From contig CAWHCN010000008.1 of assembly GCA_963827935.1 (NCBI GenBank), forward strand, positions 248,001 to 312,000: DNA of 64,000 bases, read 5' to 3'. The stretch is from DATFNV01 sp963827935. GTDB lineage: Bacteria > Planctomycetota > Planctomycetia > Gemmatales > Gemmataceae. The notes beneath the pieces were generated by a model. The model saw only the letters and a program-made list of their open reading frames with translations, did no database searches and was not told where the DNA came from. Numbering within the stretch: the first letter of the stretch is position 1; the number at the start of each line of letters is the position of its first letter. Position numbers and translations under genes: made by a program. This document shows, piece by piece, positions 43,381 through 53,265 of the stretch.

Positions 43381-44022
43381 TCACTTCGGCTTGTTCAGTT
43401 CCTTGAAGCGGATGTCCTTGAAGGTCACCTCCATGCCGTCGAACCCGGAATGGAGTTGCCAGCCGATCAGCCCCAGCTCCGGCATGGTGGGGAACTCGCC
43501 ATCCACGGTCGTCTCGCCGTTCAGCTTGATGATGACGTGCCGGCCGACGCAGCGGATCAAGTAGTCGTTGAAATCGTCCGGCTTGAGGACTTTCTTGACC
43601 AGGTCGGCCGGCGCCGCTTGCATCATGCCGCCGAAGTGCTCGCCGTAAAGGCAGCCCCAGTACTGCTGGCCGATATCGCATTGCGGCCCCAGAACGGCCA
43701 TGTGCTCCAGGTCGAACACCCCGCTGCGAATCTGCACGCCGCTGTTGCCGACGCCCCCCTTGAGCCGAATCCGGAAGCTCAGCTCGAAATCGCGGTACGG
43801 TTTGCGGCTGCACAGGAAGGTGTTGAAACCCGGGTCCTTCGGCGTGGAGCCGACCAGCGCACCGTCCTTGACGCTCCAGTACGGTTTCAGTCCTTCCCAG
43901 CCGGTCAGGTCCTTGCCGTTGAAGAAGGCGGCGATTTCCTTGTCGGCCTTTTCGTTGTCGGCCGCGTGCCCCGGCAGGACCAGGAGGCCGGCGAGGCCAA
44001 GGGCCAGAGTCAGGTAACGCAT
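43381..44022 (-). CDS. DUF1080 (3-keto-disaccharide hydrolase-like) protein
   Basis: 213 aa with signal peptide MRYLTLALGLAGLLVLPGHA. The LamG-like domain is typical: FFNGKDLTGWEG, VKDGALVG, RDFELSFRIRLKGGVGNSGV, DFNDYLIRCVGRHVIIKLNG and GLIGWQLHSGFDGMEVTFKD. Members act on glucosides or 3-keto-sugars and are greatly expanded in planctomycetes. Secreted; the substrate is unknown. Confidence 0.88.
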   Translation of the reverse strand: MRYLTLALGLAGLLVLPGHAADNEKADKEIAAFFNGKDLTGWEGLKPYWSVKDGALVGSTPKDPGFNTFLCSRKPYRDFELSFRIRLKGGVGNSGVQIRSGVFDLEHMAVLGPQCDIGQQYWGCLYGEHFGGMMQAAPADLVKKVLKPDDFNDYLIRCVGRHVIIKLNGETTVDGEFPTMPELGLIGWQLHSGFDGMEVTFKDIRFKELNKPK

Positions 44023-44180
44023 GGTTCCATCCTCATGGGCGTGCCAAGAATGCTAACGACCAGTTCACTGCCAGGTCCCTTTTATGGGGCACCCTGGGGC
44101 CGATCATCAAGGTATCTCTCCTGCGTGCCCCGCCGCGATGGACGTGCGTTAGCGGTACAAGCGTCGTGGCGATTGGACCC

Positions 44181-44505
44181 CTAGGCCCTGGCCTGGACTC
44201 GACGAACTGCTTGACAGGGCTGAATGCGCTCGATGGCCCGCCCCGCTGCGTCTTCCGCGCACTGGATGTCGTAATGGGATTGGAGATTCAGCCAACTCTG
44301 TGCATCGGTGCCGAAAAAACGCGCTAGCCGCAGCGCCGTATCGGCGCTGATGCCGCGCCGCTCGCGCAAGATCTCATTGATGCGTGCTGGGGTGACCTCG
44401 AGCGCGGCGCGCCAGGGCGTTGCTGGAAAGACCCAAGGGCTTCATGAAGTCTTCCCGCAGATGTTCACCCGGATGAATAGGTTTTAGTCTCTTGGCCATC
44501 GACAT
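44181..44505 (-). CDS. higA: HigA-type antitoxin, XRE family (frameshifted)
   Basis: Start at 44505 or 44499 (MAKRLKPIHPGEHLREDFMK). An inserted base near 44413 breaks the frame after LGLSSNALAR; without it the helix-turn-helix continues ALEVTPARINEILRERRGIS and ADTALRLARFFGTDAQSWLN. These are hallmarks of HigA antitoxins. About 107 aa. It follows higB by 6 nt, the usual toxin-first order of higBA. Confidence 0.85.
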
Positions 44506-44511
44506 TTCCAG

Positions 44512-44790
44512 TCAGTGGTAATCGACAAGCTCAACATCCCTCGGCCCTTGAGCCGTCCAGACAAAGCACAGGCGGAACTGATCGTTGACGCGGATGCTGT
44601 GTTGCCCAAGGCGGTCCCCTTTCAGGGCTTGCAACCGATTTCCAGGCGGTGCCCGCAGAAAGCCCAAGGTCGCTGCCGCATGCAACTGATCCAGCTTGCG
44701 CCTCGCCACGGCCTCGAAAGACGCAAAACGTCCCACACGCTGCCGCCGGAATAACCGCTCGGTATCGGCGCAGCGAAAGGACTGAATCAT
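44512..44790 (-). CDS. higB: HigB-type toxin (RelE superfamily mRNA interferase)
   Basis: 92 aa from ATG 44790: MIQSFRCADTERLFRRQRVG, then KLDQLHAAATLGFLRAPPGN, LKGDRLGQHSIRVNDQFRLC and the end DVELVDYH. The R-x-x-D-Q-x-R-x-C-F pattern is the RelE/HigB core. Such toxins cleave translated mRNA and are neutralised by HigA. Frame intact. Confidence 0.9.
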   Translation of the reverse strand: MIQSFRCADTERLFRRQRVGRFASFEAVARRKLDQLHAAATLGFLRAPPGNRLQALKGDRLGQHSIRVNDQFRLCFVWTAQGPRDVELVDYH

Positions 44791-44995
44791 GCATGTATTG
44801 TATATCGAGCTGCGATATGAACCAAGGGCGGTGCCTGTCTCGGGCCGCGCGGAGTCTGCATGAGTGTGGCGTGCGGCTCCTCGGAGGCCTGGGGCCCTGG
44901 AGTCCTGTCTGCCAAATGGCATCCAGATCGTAGTTGAAGCGGGCCGCCTGAGCCTCTCGTACCCGGCGGACCTCTTCGACGATGGGACCGTTCAC
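44787..44995 (-). pseudogene. Small antitoxin-like ORF remnant (frameshifted)
   Basis: A GTG at 44995 overlaps the stop of the PIN fragment (GTGA) and begins VNGPIVEEVRRVREAQAARF, then NYDLDAIWQ, a pattern seen in small proteins paired with PIN toxins. After IWQ the frame must shift near 44905 to end at 44787. Both partners look degraded. Confidence 0.4.
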
Positions 44996-45165
44996 GGCTT
45001 GGACTCCAGGAGTTCCTCGGGCGTGCAAATGATCGGAGCCTTGAATCCCTTGGCTTTGCAGCTTGCGCGTCACCCGCCCCGGCCTCGTCGAGAATGAGTT
45101 GCGGGACGCAGAGTTCATAGCTCGCCCGCCGGTTGTCCCACCATTCGTGATCGCTGCCCGTCCCG
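44992..45165 (-). pseudogene. PIN-domain (VapC-like) toxin fragment
   Basis: Pieces EWWDNRRASYELCVPQLILD and, in another frame, KLQSQGIKAPIICTPEELLE resemble the start and end of planctomycete PIN proteins. The central part with the acidic active site is missing and the N-terminus is cut. It lies immediately upstream of the antitoxin-like remnant and higBA. Confidence 0.4.
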
Positions 45166-45197
45166 ATCAATCCCGCGACCCTGGCGCGTTTGGGGGA

Positions 45198-46407
45198 TCA
45201 TTTCAGCCCAATCGCCGCGAGCGAGGGTTTGCCGTGCCCCGTGGCCGGGTTTGTCTGGGTCACCACGAAGAAAGACTCCCCGTCGGTGGCCGGAGAGGAG
45301 AATAAGTCGGATTCATCGGACCGGCGAATCTTCCACTTCAGCGCCCCCGTTTCCCGATCGACCCCGTACGCCTGCCCCTCCCCGGCTGTAAAAACCACGC
45401 CACCTCCCCGCAGGATGGGGACGGAGTAGATCGCACTGTTGCGGCCATCCCGCTGGTCGGTAGCGAACCGCCACCGCTCCTTACCGTCCGATTGGCGGAG
45501 GCAATAGAGTCCACCGTCGCACGACCCGAAGTAGACGAACTCCTTATCCACAGCCCCGCCGGACTCGATGCGCTTTTTGGTCTCGTGCTTCCACACCTGT
45601 TTGCCGGCCTGCTTGTCCAGGCAGTAGAAGGAGTTGTCCTGGCTGCCGATAAAGACGTATTTGTTGGTGGCCACGGCGGAGCCGTAAACCCAGCCGCCTG
45701 CCTGGAAGGACCAAAGTTGTTTGCCGTTTGTCGCGTTGATCGCGGCGATGCGGCTCTGGTCGAACACGCTGAGGAACAGAGTCTCGCCGTCGCTCGCCAG
45801 GGCGGACGGGCGTGCCTTTGTGCCCGTCAAACGTGCCCGCAGACCGGGGAAACCGGGGCGATCCGGCGGGGCGTCGGTGAGGAAATCGGTCATCCACACC
45901 TGCTTGCCGGTCTTGGCTTCGAGGGCGTAGAGCTTGCCGTCGTTGCCGCCCACGTAAACCATCGCGTGCTTACCGAGGACAATCGTAGGCCCATCGTCGC
46001 AACAGGCCAAAGCGAAAGTCCAGACCTTCGCCCCGCTCTCGGCCGTCACGGCCGTAAGCCCCTTTGCCGAGCTGAAGTAAACACGCTCACCGTCGCTGGC
46101 CGGGCGGTGGAAGATCCGCGCCCCATCCGAGTAGGTCCAAGCCAACTTCCCGTCCTTACATAGGTAGGCGCAACTCCCCCTTGTCCGTACCGACGACAAC
46201 CTTGTCCTTGACCACGAGCGGGTCGTGGGGGTCGTTCGAGTCGAAGTCCTCGCTAACGGCCCACTTGACAAACGGTGTGGTCCGCTCCGTTGGGGCGGGC
46301 ACTGGCGCGCCGAAGTCGGGAGGAACCGCCCACAGCGCCGCGAACACTCCGAGAACGAGTGCACCGAATCGTTGACGAGTCATTGTTTTCGGTCCCCCAT
46401 TGCTCAT
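45198..46407 (-). CDS. Secreted PQQ-like beta-propeller protein (frameshifted)
   Basis: About 402 aa. The start is at 46407 (or 46383, MTRQRFGALVLGVFAALWAV, a signal peptide). One base is lost near 46165 between VVVGTDKGEL and LCKDGKLAWTYSDG. Seven-odd propeller blades carry the typical repeat with G-x-LYALEAKTGKQVW, YGSAVATNKYVFIGSQDNSF and GLYCLRQSDGKERW. PQQ cofactor residues are not evident, so a structural or binding role (as in BamB-like proteins) is as likely as dehydrogenase activity. Confidence 0.82.
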
Positions 46408-46536
46408 GTTCACACGCGAAGTCCGGGCTAAACTGACGGAGCCAGATACACCCCCTGCTGCCCTCAGCTGCCGCCGAACGTTAAGCAATCTCTCCTGCGT
46501 GCTCTGGGATGATGGACTTGCGTTGGCGCCGCGGGC

Positions 46537-46792
46537 AGCCCCGTTCACGGGGCTTCCCCGCGCAGCGGGTCTTCGGCCCGCCGTTGACGGCGGGTGAGCC
46601 GCCCACGAAAACCCTCTCCTGCAGCCCCGTTCACGGGGCTTCCCAGGTCTTGCTTTAGCCCGGGCCGACGGCACAGGCTCTTGAACGCCACGAGAAGCCC
46701 CGTGAACGGGGCTCGGGTCGGGGGAGCGCTCCGTGCACCCGGCCCCAGGGCCGGGCCTACACCGCCGCGCGGAAAGCCCCGTGAACGGGGCT
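46537..46792. repeat. Four copies of the AGCCCCGT-TC-ACGGGGCT hairpin
   Basis: Copies at 46537-46554 and 46623-46640 (loop TC) and 46696-46713 and 46775-46792 (loop GA, the opposite orientation). Flanking bases differ. They occupy most of the 530-bp gene-free stretch between the propeller gene and the next gene, and one short unit resembles the tail of the 44.1-kb gap (CTCTCCTGCGTGC). Confidence 0.8.
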
Positions 46793-46938
46793 CAAGCAAC
46801 TTCAGGGGACATCCGCTCTGCCAAATATCAAGACACACACGGTCCGGCATCAACGGGGCCGACGCAGCGAGCTACACGTCCCGCTTGAGCAGATGGTAAA
46901 CGCGCTCGCCACAGAAGACTGGCATCTCGCCGCTCGCC

Positions 46939-47649
46939 CTATTCTGGGCGCGGCTGAATCGTAGCAGTCGCGGCGGTGGCCGGCGTCAGCTGGGCTAGCG
47001 GCGCGGGCGGCCCGAGCCTCGGCGGCGGGCGGCGCTTCCGGCGGGGGCTCGGTGTCCCACTCCTCCTCGTGGAGCAGCTCCAGGGCCGCGGCGCGGATGT
47101 TGGGCCGGGTGAAGCCGAGCTTCGTCAGCGTCGCGAACAGCTCCGGCAGCGCTTGACGCAGATAATCCCGCGGATCGGGCGGGCGGACGCCGAAGCGCTC
47201 GCCGCTGCGGCTGCTGGTGCGCGGATGGCGGTGCAACAGGCCCTGGCCGAGCTGCTGGTCGAGGACCTCCTGAGCCTGTCCCTGGGCATAGGCCGGCAGC
47301 TTGCGGCGCAGCTCGGACCAGGCCAGCGGCCCCTCTTCCAGGGTCACCCGAAGCAGCATCGCGATGTGGATGACCATGCCGCGATCCCAGTAGCGGTCCT
47401 GCTGGCTGCGGTACTTGGGGTACTTGTACACGCGCCGGCTGCGACCTGGCGCTCCAGGGCGTCGGTCAACTCCTTCAATTCGATGGTGCGGAGCGCGCCG
47501 GGCAGGCGGGCGCGGAGCTTGGAGACGGTAAGTGGCTCGTCGCTGGCTGCCAGTACACGCTGAGACGCCGTCGCCAGGTCCGGGGTCGCCGGGGTGGCCC
47601 CGGGCGAGCTGCTCTGGGGGGCGGGCGTCTGATCGATCACATCGGTCAT
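46939..47649 (-). CDS. Winged-helix-like protein next to scpA (frameshifted twice)
   Basis: Start at 47649 (MTDVIDQTPAPQSS) with GGAGGAGG upstream. It contains two helical, wHTH-like parts: QRVLAASDEPLTVSKLRARL and IELKELTDALERQVAAGRVY, then PLAWSELRRKLPAYAQGQAQ. A shift near 47440 joins the two frames and another near 47010 gives the end LAQLTPATAATATIQPRPE. About 236 aa. It takes the place where scpB usually sits, but I do not see the ScpB pattern, so it could be a divergent ScpB or an unrelated regulator. Confidence 0.6.
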
Positions 47650-47879
47650 GGTCACATCCTCCTCCGAAGCCAGCCGGCACGCCTCGTGCGCACCGAGCCA
47701 GGGGGTCTGCACGCCATTCCGTTGGCATGTCTCGCCAGTCCGGGTGGTCCCGCGTTGGAGCCGGCCCGATCCTCGGGACACGGCCCAGCCGGACCACCTC
47801 ATCCTCCGCGGCAAGCGGGCGGATTGCAAACACTTTATGCAATTGGCCGCGGGCGGCGAGGTGGCTTGGGGCGGCCTCG

Positions 47880-48620
47880 CTAGAGGCCGTCAACCGCCGC
47901 GGCCGGCTCGCCCAGCGACAACCGGATCTCGCCGAACGGCTCCCCCTGCTCGGCCAGCACCCTTCGGCCACGGGTCAGCTCGAGCATGGCCAGGAACAGG
48001 CCGACCAGGCGGCCCCGTGTGTGCGGCGGGGTGAACAGGGCCCGGAAAGGCAATGGCCCTTCCGCGGCCAGCCGCTGCACAATTTGCTCCATGTATACAT
48101 GGATGGGCGTGTGATCGAGCACGATCCGCTGCGGCTGCAGGGCCAGCGTTTCGCGCATCAGTCGGCCGAAGGCGCTCACCAGGTCCCACAGCTCGACCTG
48201 CTGCAACGGCTGCCGCGACGGATCGGGCGCGGACGGGGCTTCGACGGCCTGGCGCGGCAAACGCAGGCTTTGTCGCTCCGCCTGCCTCTCCAGCAGGTTG
48301 GCGGCGTCCTTGAACTTCTTGTACTCGACCAGTTGCCGCACCAGCTCCAGGCGGGGGTCATCATCCTCCTCAGCCGCCTCCGCCACGCTGCGCGGCAGGA
48401 CCATCTTGCTCTTGATCTCCATGAGGGTGCCGGCCATCACGATGAAATCGCCGACACGCTCCACGTCGAGAAAGGTCATGATGTCCAGGTACGCCTGGAA
48501 TTGCTCCAGAACGCGGGCAATGGGGATATCGCAGACGTCGACCTCGTTGTGCTTGACGAGGTAGAGCAATAGGTCGAGGGGGCCGCGGAAGGAATCGAGA
48601 TCGACCTGGTAGTCGTCCAT
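47880..48620 (-). CDS. scpA: Segregation and condensation protein A
   Basis: 246 aa. N-terminal SMC-binding part DDYQVDLDSFRGPLDLLLYL (FxGPLDLLL motif), HNEVDVCDIPIARVLEQF and DFIVMAGTLMEIKSKMVLPR; the C-terminal winged helix ends GEIRLSLGEPAAAVDGL. ScpA is the kleisin that bridges the SMC heads in chromosome condensation. Length and motifs fit. The gene after it on the minus strand starts 230 bases away with nothing clear between. Confidence 0.92.
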   Translation of the reverse strand: MDDYQVDLDSFRGPLDLLLYLVKHNEVDVCDIPIARVLEQFQAYLDIMTFLDVERVGDFIVMAGTLMEIKSKMVLPRSVAEAAEEDDDPRLELVRQLVEYKKFKDAANLLERQAERQSLRLPRQAVEAPSAPDPSRQPLQQVELWDLVSAFGRLMRETLALQPQRIVLDHTPIHVYMEQIVQRLAAEGPLPFRALFTPPHTRGRLVGLFLAMLELTRGRRVLAEQGEPFGEIRLSLGEPAAAVDGL

Positions 48621-48645
48621 GATGGCGCTCTCAATCCATCTCCCA

Positions 48646-48762
48646 TCGCCCCGGTACTCCGGGGTGAGGGGTCTTTCGGAGGACGGAGCACCGCTCCGTC
48701 CTACTCGACTCTAGGACGGAGCACCGCTCCGTCCTGCCCCTCTCCCCGGAGTACCGGGGCGA
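48646..48762. repeat. Nested palindrome: GGTACTCC arms around two tandem hairpins
   Basis: Outer arms 48646-48671 and 48737-48762 (one mismatch) contain CCCCGGTACTCCGGGG, as at 10252-10360. Inside, the AGGACGGAGC hairpin (loop ACC) occurs twice in tandem, at 48680-48702 and 48713-48735. Confidence 0.85.
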
Positions 48763-48789
48763 GGGGAGAATAGCCCGCGCCGCGAACGT

Positions 48790-51700
48790 TCAGTCACTGC
48801 CGAATACGATATCCGCGCGAGTGTGGGGCGTGAAGTGGGCGCGACGGGTGAGTTGAGCGTAGGCCTCGCGTGCGATGGAGCCGAGCGGTTCCAGATCGGC
48901 GAAGGCCATCTGGGCTGCTTCGCGGTAGAAGAGAATGTCGTCGCCGCCGGCCACGCTGAGCAAGGGGACATCAGCGAGCACGCGCTGGGCCAGCTCCCGG
49001 AAGCGCCCGCCCGCCGGACCCGACGGAATCACCAGGAGGACGATCTCGCTGCCGCGGGCGTGCAGGCTCGGGGCCGCCTCTCCGAAGGCGGACGTGATGG
49101 CTTCGCCGGCCTTCTCTTCGTCGGGGTATTCCGCGAAGAAGAGTTCGGCCGCATTGACGGACGCCAGGCCCTTCTGGACCAACCGTTCCGCCAACTCCTG
49201 CATGGCGATCTCCACGTTGCGGAGCAGGTTGGCCGTCGTCAGGCAGACATGGACCAGGGCGGTGAACTGCTGGCGGATCATCGCCTCCATCTGCTCGTCC
49301 AGCTCGGCGATCTGTTCCGCAGTGACGGCCTGGAGGATCTGCTCAGCGGCCGCGTCCAGCGTGGTGCAGCCGCCGGGGAACAGGTTTCGGCCCGGAAAGG
49401 CAGGGCCAGCCCGTTCGCCTGGTGACGAGCCCTCCGGCTCCTCATCGTCTGTGGTCCGGGCGAAGGCGCGGGCCAGCTCGGCGAGGCGCGAGCGACAGAA
49501 GTTGACCTCGCGCAGCTCGTCGGTGAGACAGCCACGCAGCGAAACAAGGCCGCGCGTCACTTGTTGCAGCACCAGGCTCTGATAGCGCCACTTGGCATAG
49601 CCGCGCAGCAGCTCCTGCATATCAGGCGGGGGCCGGCGGTCCTTCGGAGAGGCCGGCTTCTGCAACCGGACGATCAGGCTGTGAAGGCGCGCGTGGGTCT
49701 CGGCAGAGCGCGTCGTCAACTCGCGGACCAACGGCTCCTGATGCTCGAGCATCTTTTGCAGGGCGGCGATGACATGGCGGATCGCCTCCTCCGCGCCGGC
49801 CAGGCGAAAAGTGGGGGCCTCGATGAGGCGCACCATCAGCTCGCCGAATCGGCGCTCCCCATTGCTCGACGATCTTGTCGCCGGCGTCGCGGAGGATCTG
49901 CTGCACGTGCGCCGGCTGGTCGGCCAACGTTTCCTCGGTGGGCCGGCCCAGCTCCTCGTCCAGCCGGGTCAGCACGTCGTTGATGGTGGTGGGGTCCAGG
50001 GCGGCCCGGCCGGACACCGGTTCGATCAGGTGGGCGAAGAGCGCGGCGGGCGCTTCTCCCAGGGCCTCCTCGCAGCCGGCCTGGAGCCGTTCAATGAATC
50101 CCTCGGGGCCATACTCGTCGCGCGACCAGCGCTCGCCGATCCAGGCCTGGGCCGCCTCGCGAACGGGTCGGCCATCCTTGCTCAGCCAGTGCTCGACCAG
50201 GCGCCGGCACAGGCCACGCCCGGCGCGGGCGATGAGGTCGCGGCGTGGGAAGGCGAGCTTGTAGAGGCCAAAGGTCTGGCAGGTGAGACCGCCCGCCGGG
50301 GCCATGACGGCGGACCGCGCCTGGTCGGCTGCGGGCCCCAGGCCCGTACACAGGTCGCGCGCGAGGAATTCCGCGGCCATTGCCAGCTGTGTTCCAGGCG
50401 TCTCGTCCGCCTCCGGGGTAAGTGGCAAGAACAGACATCGGGCGAAGGGCGCGCCGTGCTCCTGAACGGCGCTGTCGCGAGCCAGGTAGCGGGCCGTGAA
50501 GGGAACGCCGGCTGCGAAGTGAGCCAGCTCCTTCAGGGCGGCGCAGGCGTTGCCCAGCGGCAAGGGATTGCTGGGAGCGCGATCTGCGGTCGGCACCAGG
50601 AAGACGCCGACCACTTCAGCGTCGCCCTGCCCCAGTTCACGAAGGACCGTGCGGGAGACGTAGGCCACGTCGAGGAACATACCGCTGCCCGTGCCGCCCG
50701 CCAGCGACGCCACCACATAGATGCGGGGGCGCATGGACCGCACTCCCAGGCGCGTTTGACGAGCCGCCAGCTTGATCGCCTCCGGATCGCCGCACGCTTC
50801 AAGCTCCGCACGGAGCCGCTGGAGGATCGCGCGAAAGTGATCGCAAAACGCCAATCGCCCCAGGGCCCGGCAGCCGGCGGTCGTCTGGGTCCGCGGGATG
50901 CGGTAGAGCATCTGCACATCGAACCAGGCGTCGATGTCGGGCCGCCCGTCGCGGGCCTTGAGATAATGGCTGGGACGGTGAAGCCGGGTCAGCAGCACGT
51001 CGCTGTTCCCCAGGGCTGTGCGGTTCGAGCCGCGCGAGGCCGCCCGGACCGCGTCCGGATCGGTGTCGAGGAACAGATAGTGCAGATGGCCGAGGGCGCC
51101 GGGCTGGGGCAGCAGCGCGTTCAGGGTCTGGCGCAGTTGCCGCAGCACGGCCAGCCCCGTCCCGCCCAGGCCGATCAGTAGCGCCGGCAGCAGCGTCCCC
51201 TCCCCGGTGGCGATGGACGAGGGCGGACGCGAGCCCGGCGTCGGCGCCGCCGGAATCACCTGCAGGCCACCCATCCAGCGCGTGGCCCGCTCTCCGGTCT
51301 GGGTGCCCGTGTACGGCGCGGACAGGGGCGGCTCAACCGCGGGATCGCCGGTCGGGGGCGACGCCAGGGCCTTGCGGAACGACGACGACGCCAGCGGCGT
51401 CTCTTGCCCTTCCGACAGCAGCAAGCCCGTCTCGGGAGCGGCGACGTCCGCTGCCGGCGCCGACGCCGCCAGGGCTTGAAGCATCTCCCGACAGGTGGGG
51501 TAGCGTCCGTCGGGGGACTTGGCCAGGCCGCGCGCGATGATCGGCCGATCGGCGGGTGGCAACGAGGTTAGGTTCGGGGTGCCCTGCAGATGCTGCAGGA
51601 CGAGTTGGCGTATGTTGTTACCCGTGAACGGCCGCGAGCCGGTCAGCAACTCCTGATAGACGATGGCGAGGCTATACTGATCGCTGAACCGGCTCACCCA

Positions 51701-52276
51701 GCCGTCGAAGGTCTCGGGCGCCGCATAGACCGGGGTGACGCCGCCGGTGACCGATGCGGCCATCCCTTCCAGGTCCTTGACCAAGCCGAAATCGGCTACC
51801 TTGATGTGATTGTGAACCAGGAACAGATTCTGCGGCTTGATGTCGAGGTGCTGGAGCTGATAGGTGCCGTTCATCAGGTCCAGCGCCTCGGCCGTCTCCG
51901 TCAGATAGCCGAGCAGCTCCTCGCGCGGAATCCCGGTCAGCCCCTGGGCCCGGCACTCCTTGAAGCGGTCCCACAGATTCCTGTCGGCCAGCTCCATGAC
52001 GATGATGAGCTGGCCGTCGATGATATCGTAACGTTCGAGGGAAAGGATATAAGGATGCCGGACGCTCTGGACGCGTTTGATCGCCTTGAGTTCTTGCTCG
52101 GCGCGCTCGGAGTCCCCGCCGACGGAATCGAGTTCGCCGTAAACGAACTTGATCGCCTTGAAAAGCCCGCCGGGGGCCTCGGCTTTCCAGACCTCGCCGA
52201 AACCGCCGCCGCCGAGCCGTTCGATCAGCCGGTAGCCCGGGATGGGCTCGGCCTTGCTTTCGAGTCGAACCGCCAT
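48790..52276 (-). CDS. Serine/threonine kinase fused to a tubulin-like (Tubulin_2) domain (frameshifted)
   Basis: Start at 52276 (MAVRLESKAEPIPGYRLIER). The kinase domain is complete: LGGGGFGEVW loop, FKAIKFVYGE lysine, HLDIKPQN catalytic loop (Leu in place of Arg in HRD), VADFG and YAAPETF. After a Pro/Ser/Thr linker (about 285-370) comes a nucleotide-binding domain with LLIGLGGTGLAVLRQLRQTL and the tubulin/FtsZ signature AGGTGSG in VVASLAGGTGSGMFLDVAYV. A long helical C-terminus follows. One base is lost near 49850 (KIVEQWG to VRLIEAPTF). About 1160 aa. A polymer-forming GTPase-like domain joined to a kinase is rare. Confidence 0.82.
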
Positions 52277-52497
52277 GAACGCATCCTGGGGAGCAGGCCG
52301 GCGCCCGGGGCTGGGCCACCCGCCTGTCGGCATCGCACTGCGCACACTTCGCGCTCAACCATAGCTCTCGCGGCGGTGTCTCGCAAATCCTGGTGCTTGA
52401 CCGCACTCATCCGGCGCGGCGTTCTCCCTGCCGCTCGCTGGACTCGTCCTTATGATGACAGCGAACCCTCCCCGTCTCCCCCTGCGAGGTCTCTCTC

Positions 52498-53079
52498 ATG
52501 GCTACGAAGAAGATCCTGATGCTCGTCGGTGATTTCGTCGAGGACTACGAGGTAATGGTGCCGTTCCAGGCGCTCTTGATGGTCGGCCATGTCGTCCACG
52601 TGGTCTGTCCCGGCAAGAAAGCGGGGGACAAGGTGCGGACGGCGGTGCACGACTTCGAGGGGGACCAGACCTACAGCGAGAAGCCGGGGCACAACTTCGC
52701 GCTCAATGCCACTTTCGAGGAGGTGAAGGCCGACAGCTACGATGGGCTGGTTCTTCCCGGCGGCCGCGCCCCGGAGTACCTGCGTCTGAACCCGGCCGTT
52801 CTGGATTTGGTTCGCCGCATGGCCCAGGCCCGCAAGCCGATCGCGGCCATCTGCCACGGGGCTCAGCTCCTGTGTACGGCCGGCGTGCTTCAGGGCCGGA
52901 CCTGTTCGACCTATCCTGCGGTGGGGCCGGAGATCAACGCTTGCGGCGGAAGGTGGGTCGAGACGCCGGTGGATGAAGCCCACGTGGACGGCAACCTGGT
53001 GACGGCTCCCGCCTGGCCGGCCCACCCGCGCTGGCTGGCCGCCTTCCTCAAGCTGTTGGGCACCCGGATTGAACCCTGA
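52498..53079 (+). CDS. DJ-1/PfpI-family protein
   Basis: 193 aa. KKILMLVGDFVEDYEVMVPF start, GLVLPGGRAPEYLRLNPAVL, and the nucleophile elbow AAICHGAQLLCTAG with the reactive cysteine; Glu in DFVEDYE fits the conserved acid. The family includes glyoxalases, deglycase-like proteins and peptidases. No partner gene is coupled, so the substrate remains open. Convergent with the gene at 53266-54147. Confidence 0.87.
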   Translation: MATKKILMLVGDFVEDYEVMVPFQALLMVGHVVHVVCPGKKAGDKVRTAVHDFEGDQTYSEKPGHNFALNATFEEVKADSYDGLVLPGGRAPEYLRLNPAVLDLVRRMAQARKPIAAICHGAQLLCTAGVLQGRTCSTYPAVGPEINACGGRWVETPVDEAHVDGNLVTAPAWPAHPRWLAAFLKLLGTRIEP

Positions 53080-53092
53080 GGAAGTGCGGCGG

Positions 53093-53138
53093 GAAAAAGA
53101 AAAAGGGCCGCCGGCAATCCCCTCTCTGCCGACGGCCC
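53093..53138 (-). terminator. Rho-independent terminator of the 53266-54147 gene
   Basis: On the minus strand the stem GGGCCGTCGGCA pairs with TGCCGGCGGCCC (one mismatch) around a 10-nt loop and is followed by a T-rich run, TTTTTCTTTTT. The layout suits the minus-strand gene. Confidence 0.75.
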
Positions 53139-53265
53139 AGGTTGTCCTCTGCCTTCTCCCCAAAGTAGAGGACACCAGAAAAGTAGGTCACACTTTTCCG
53201 GAAGGCAAATCGAACTGCGCTGGCCGGATGCGGCAAGTCGCGGTAATCTCTGGGGACGCTCGGCC

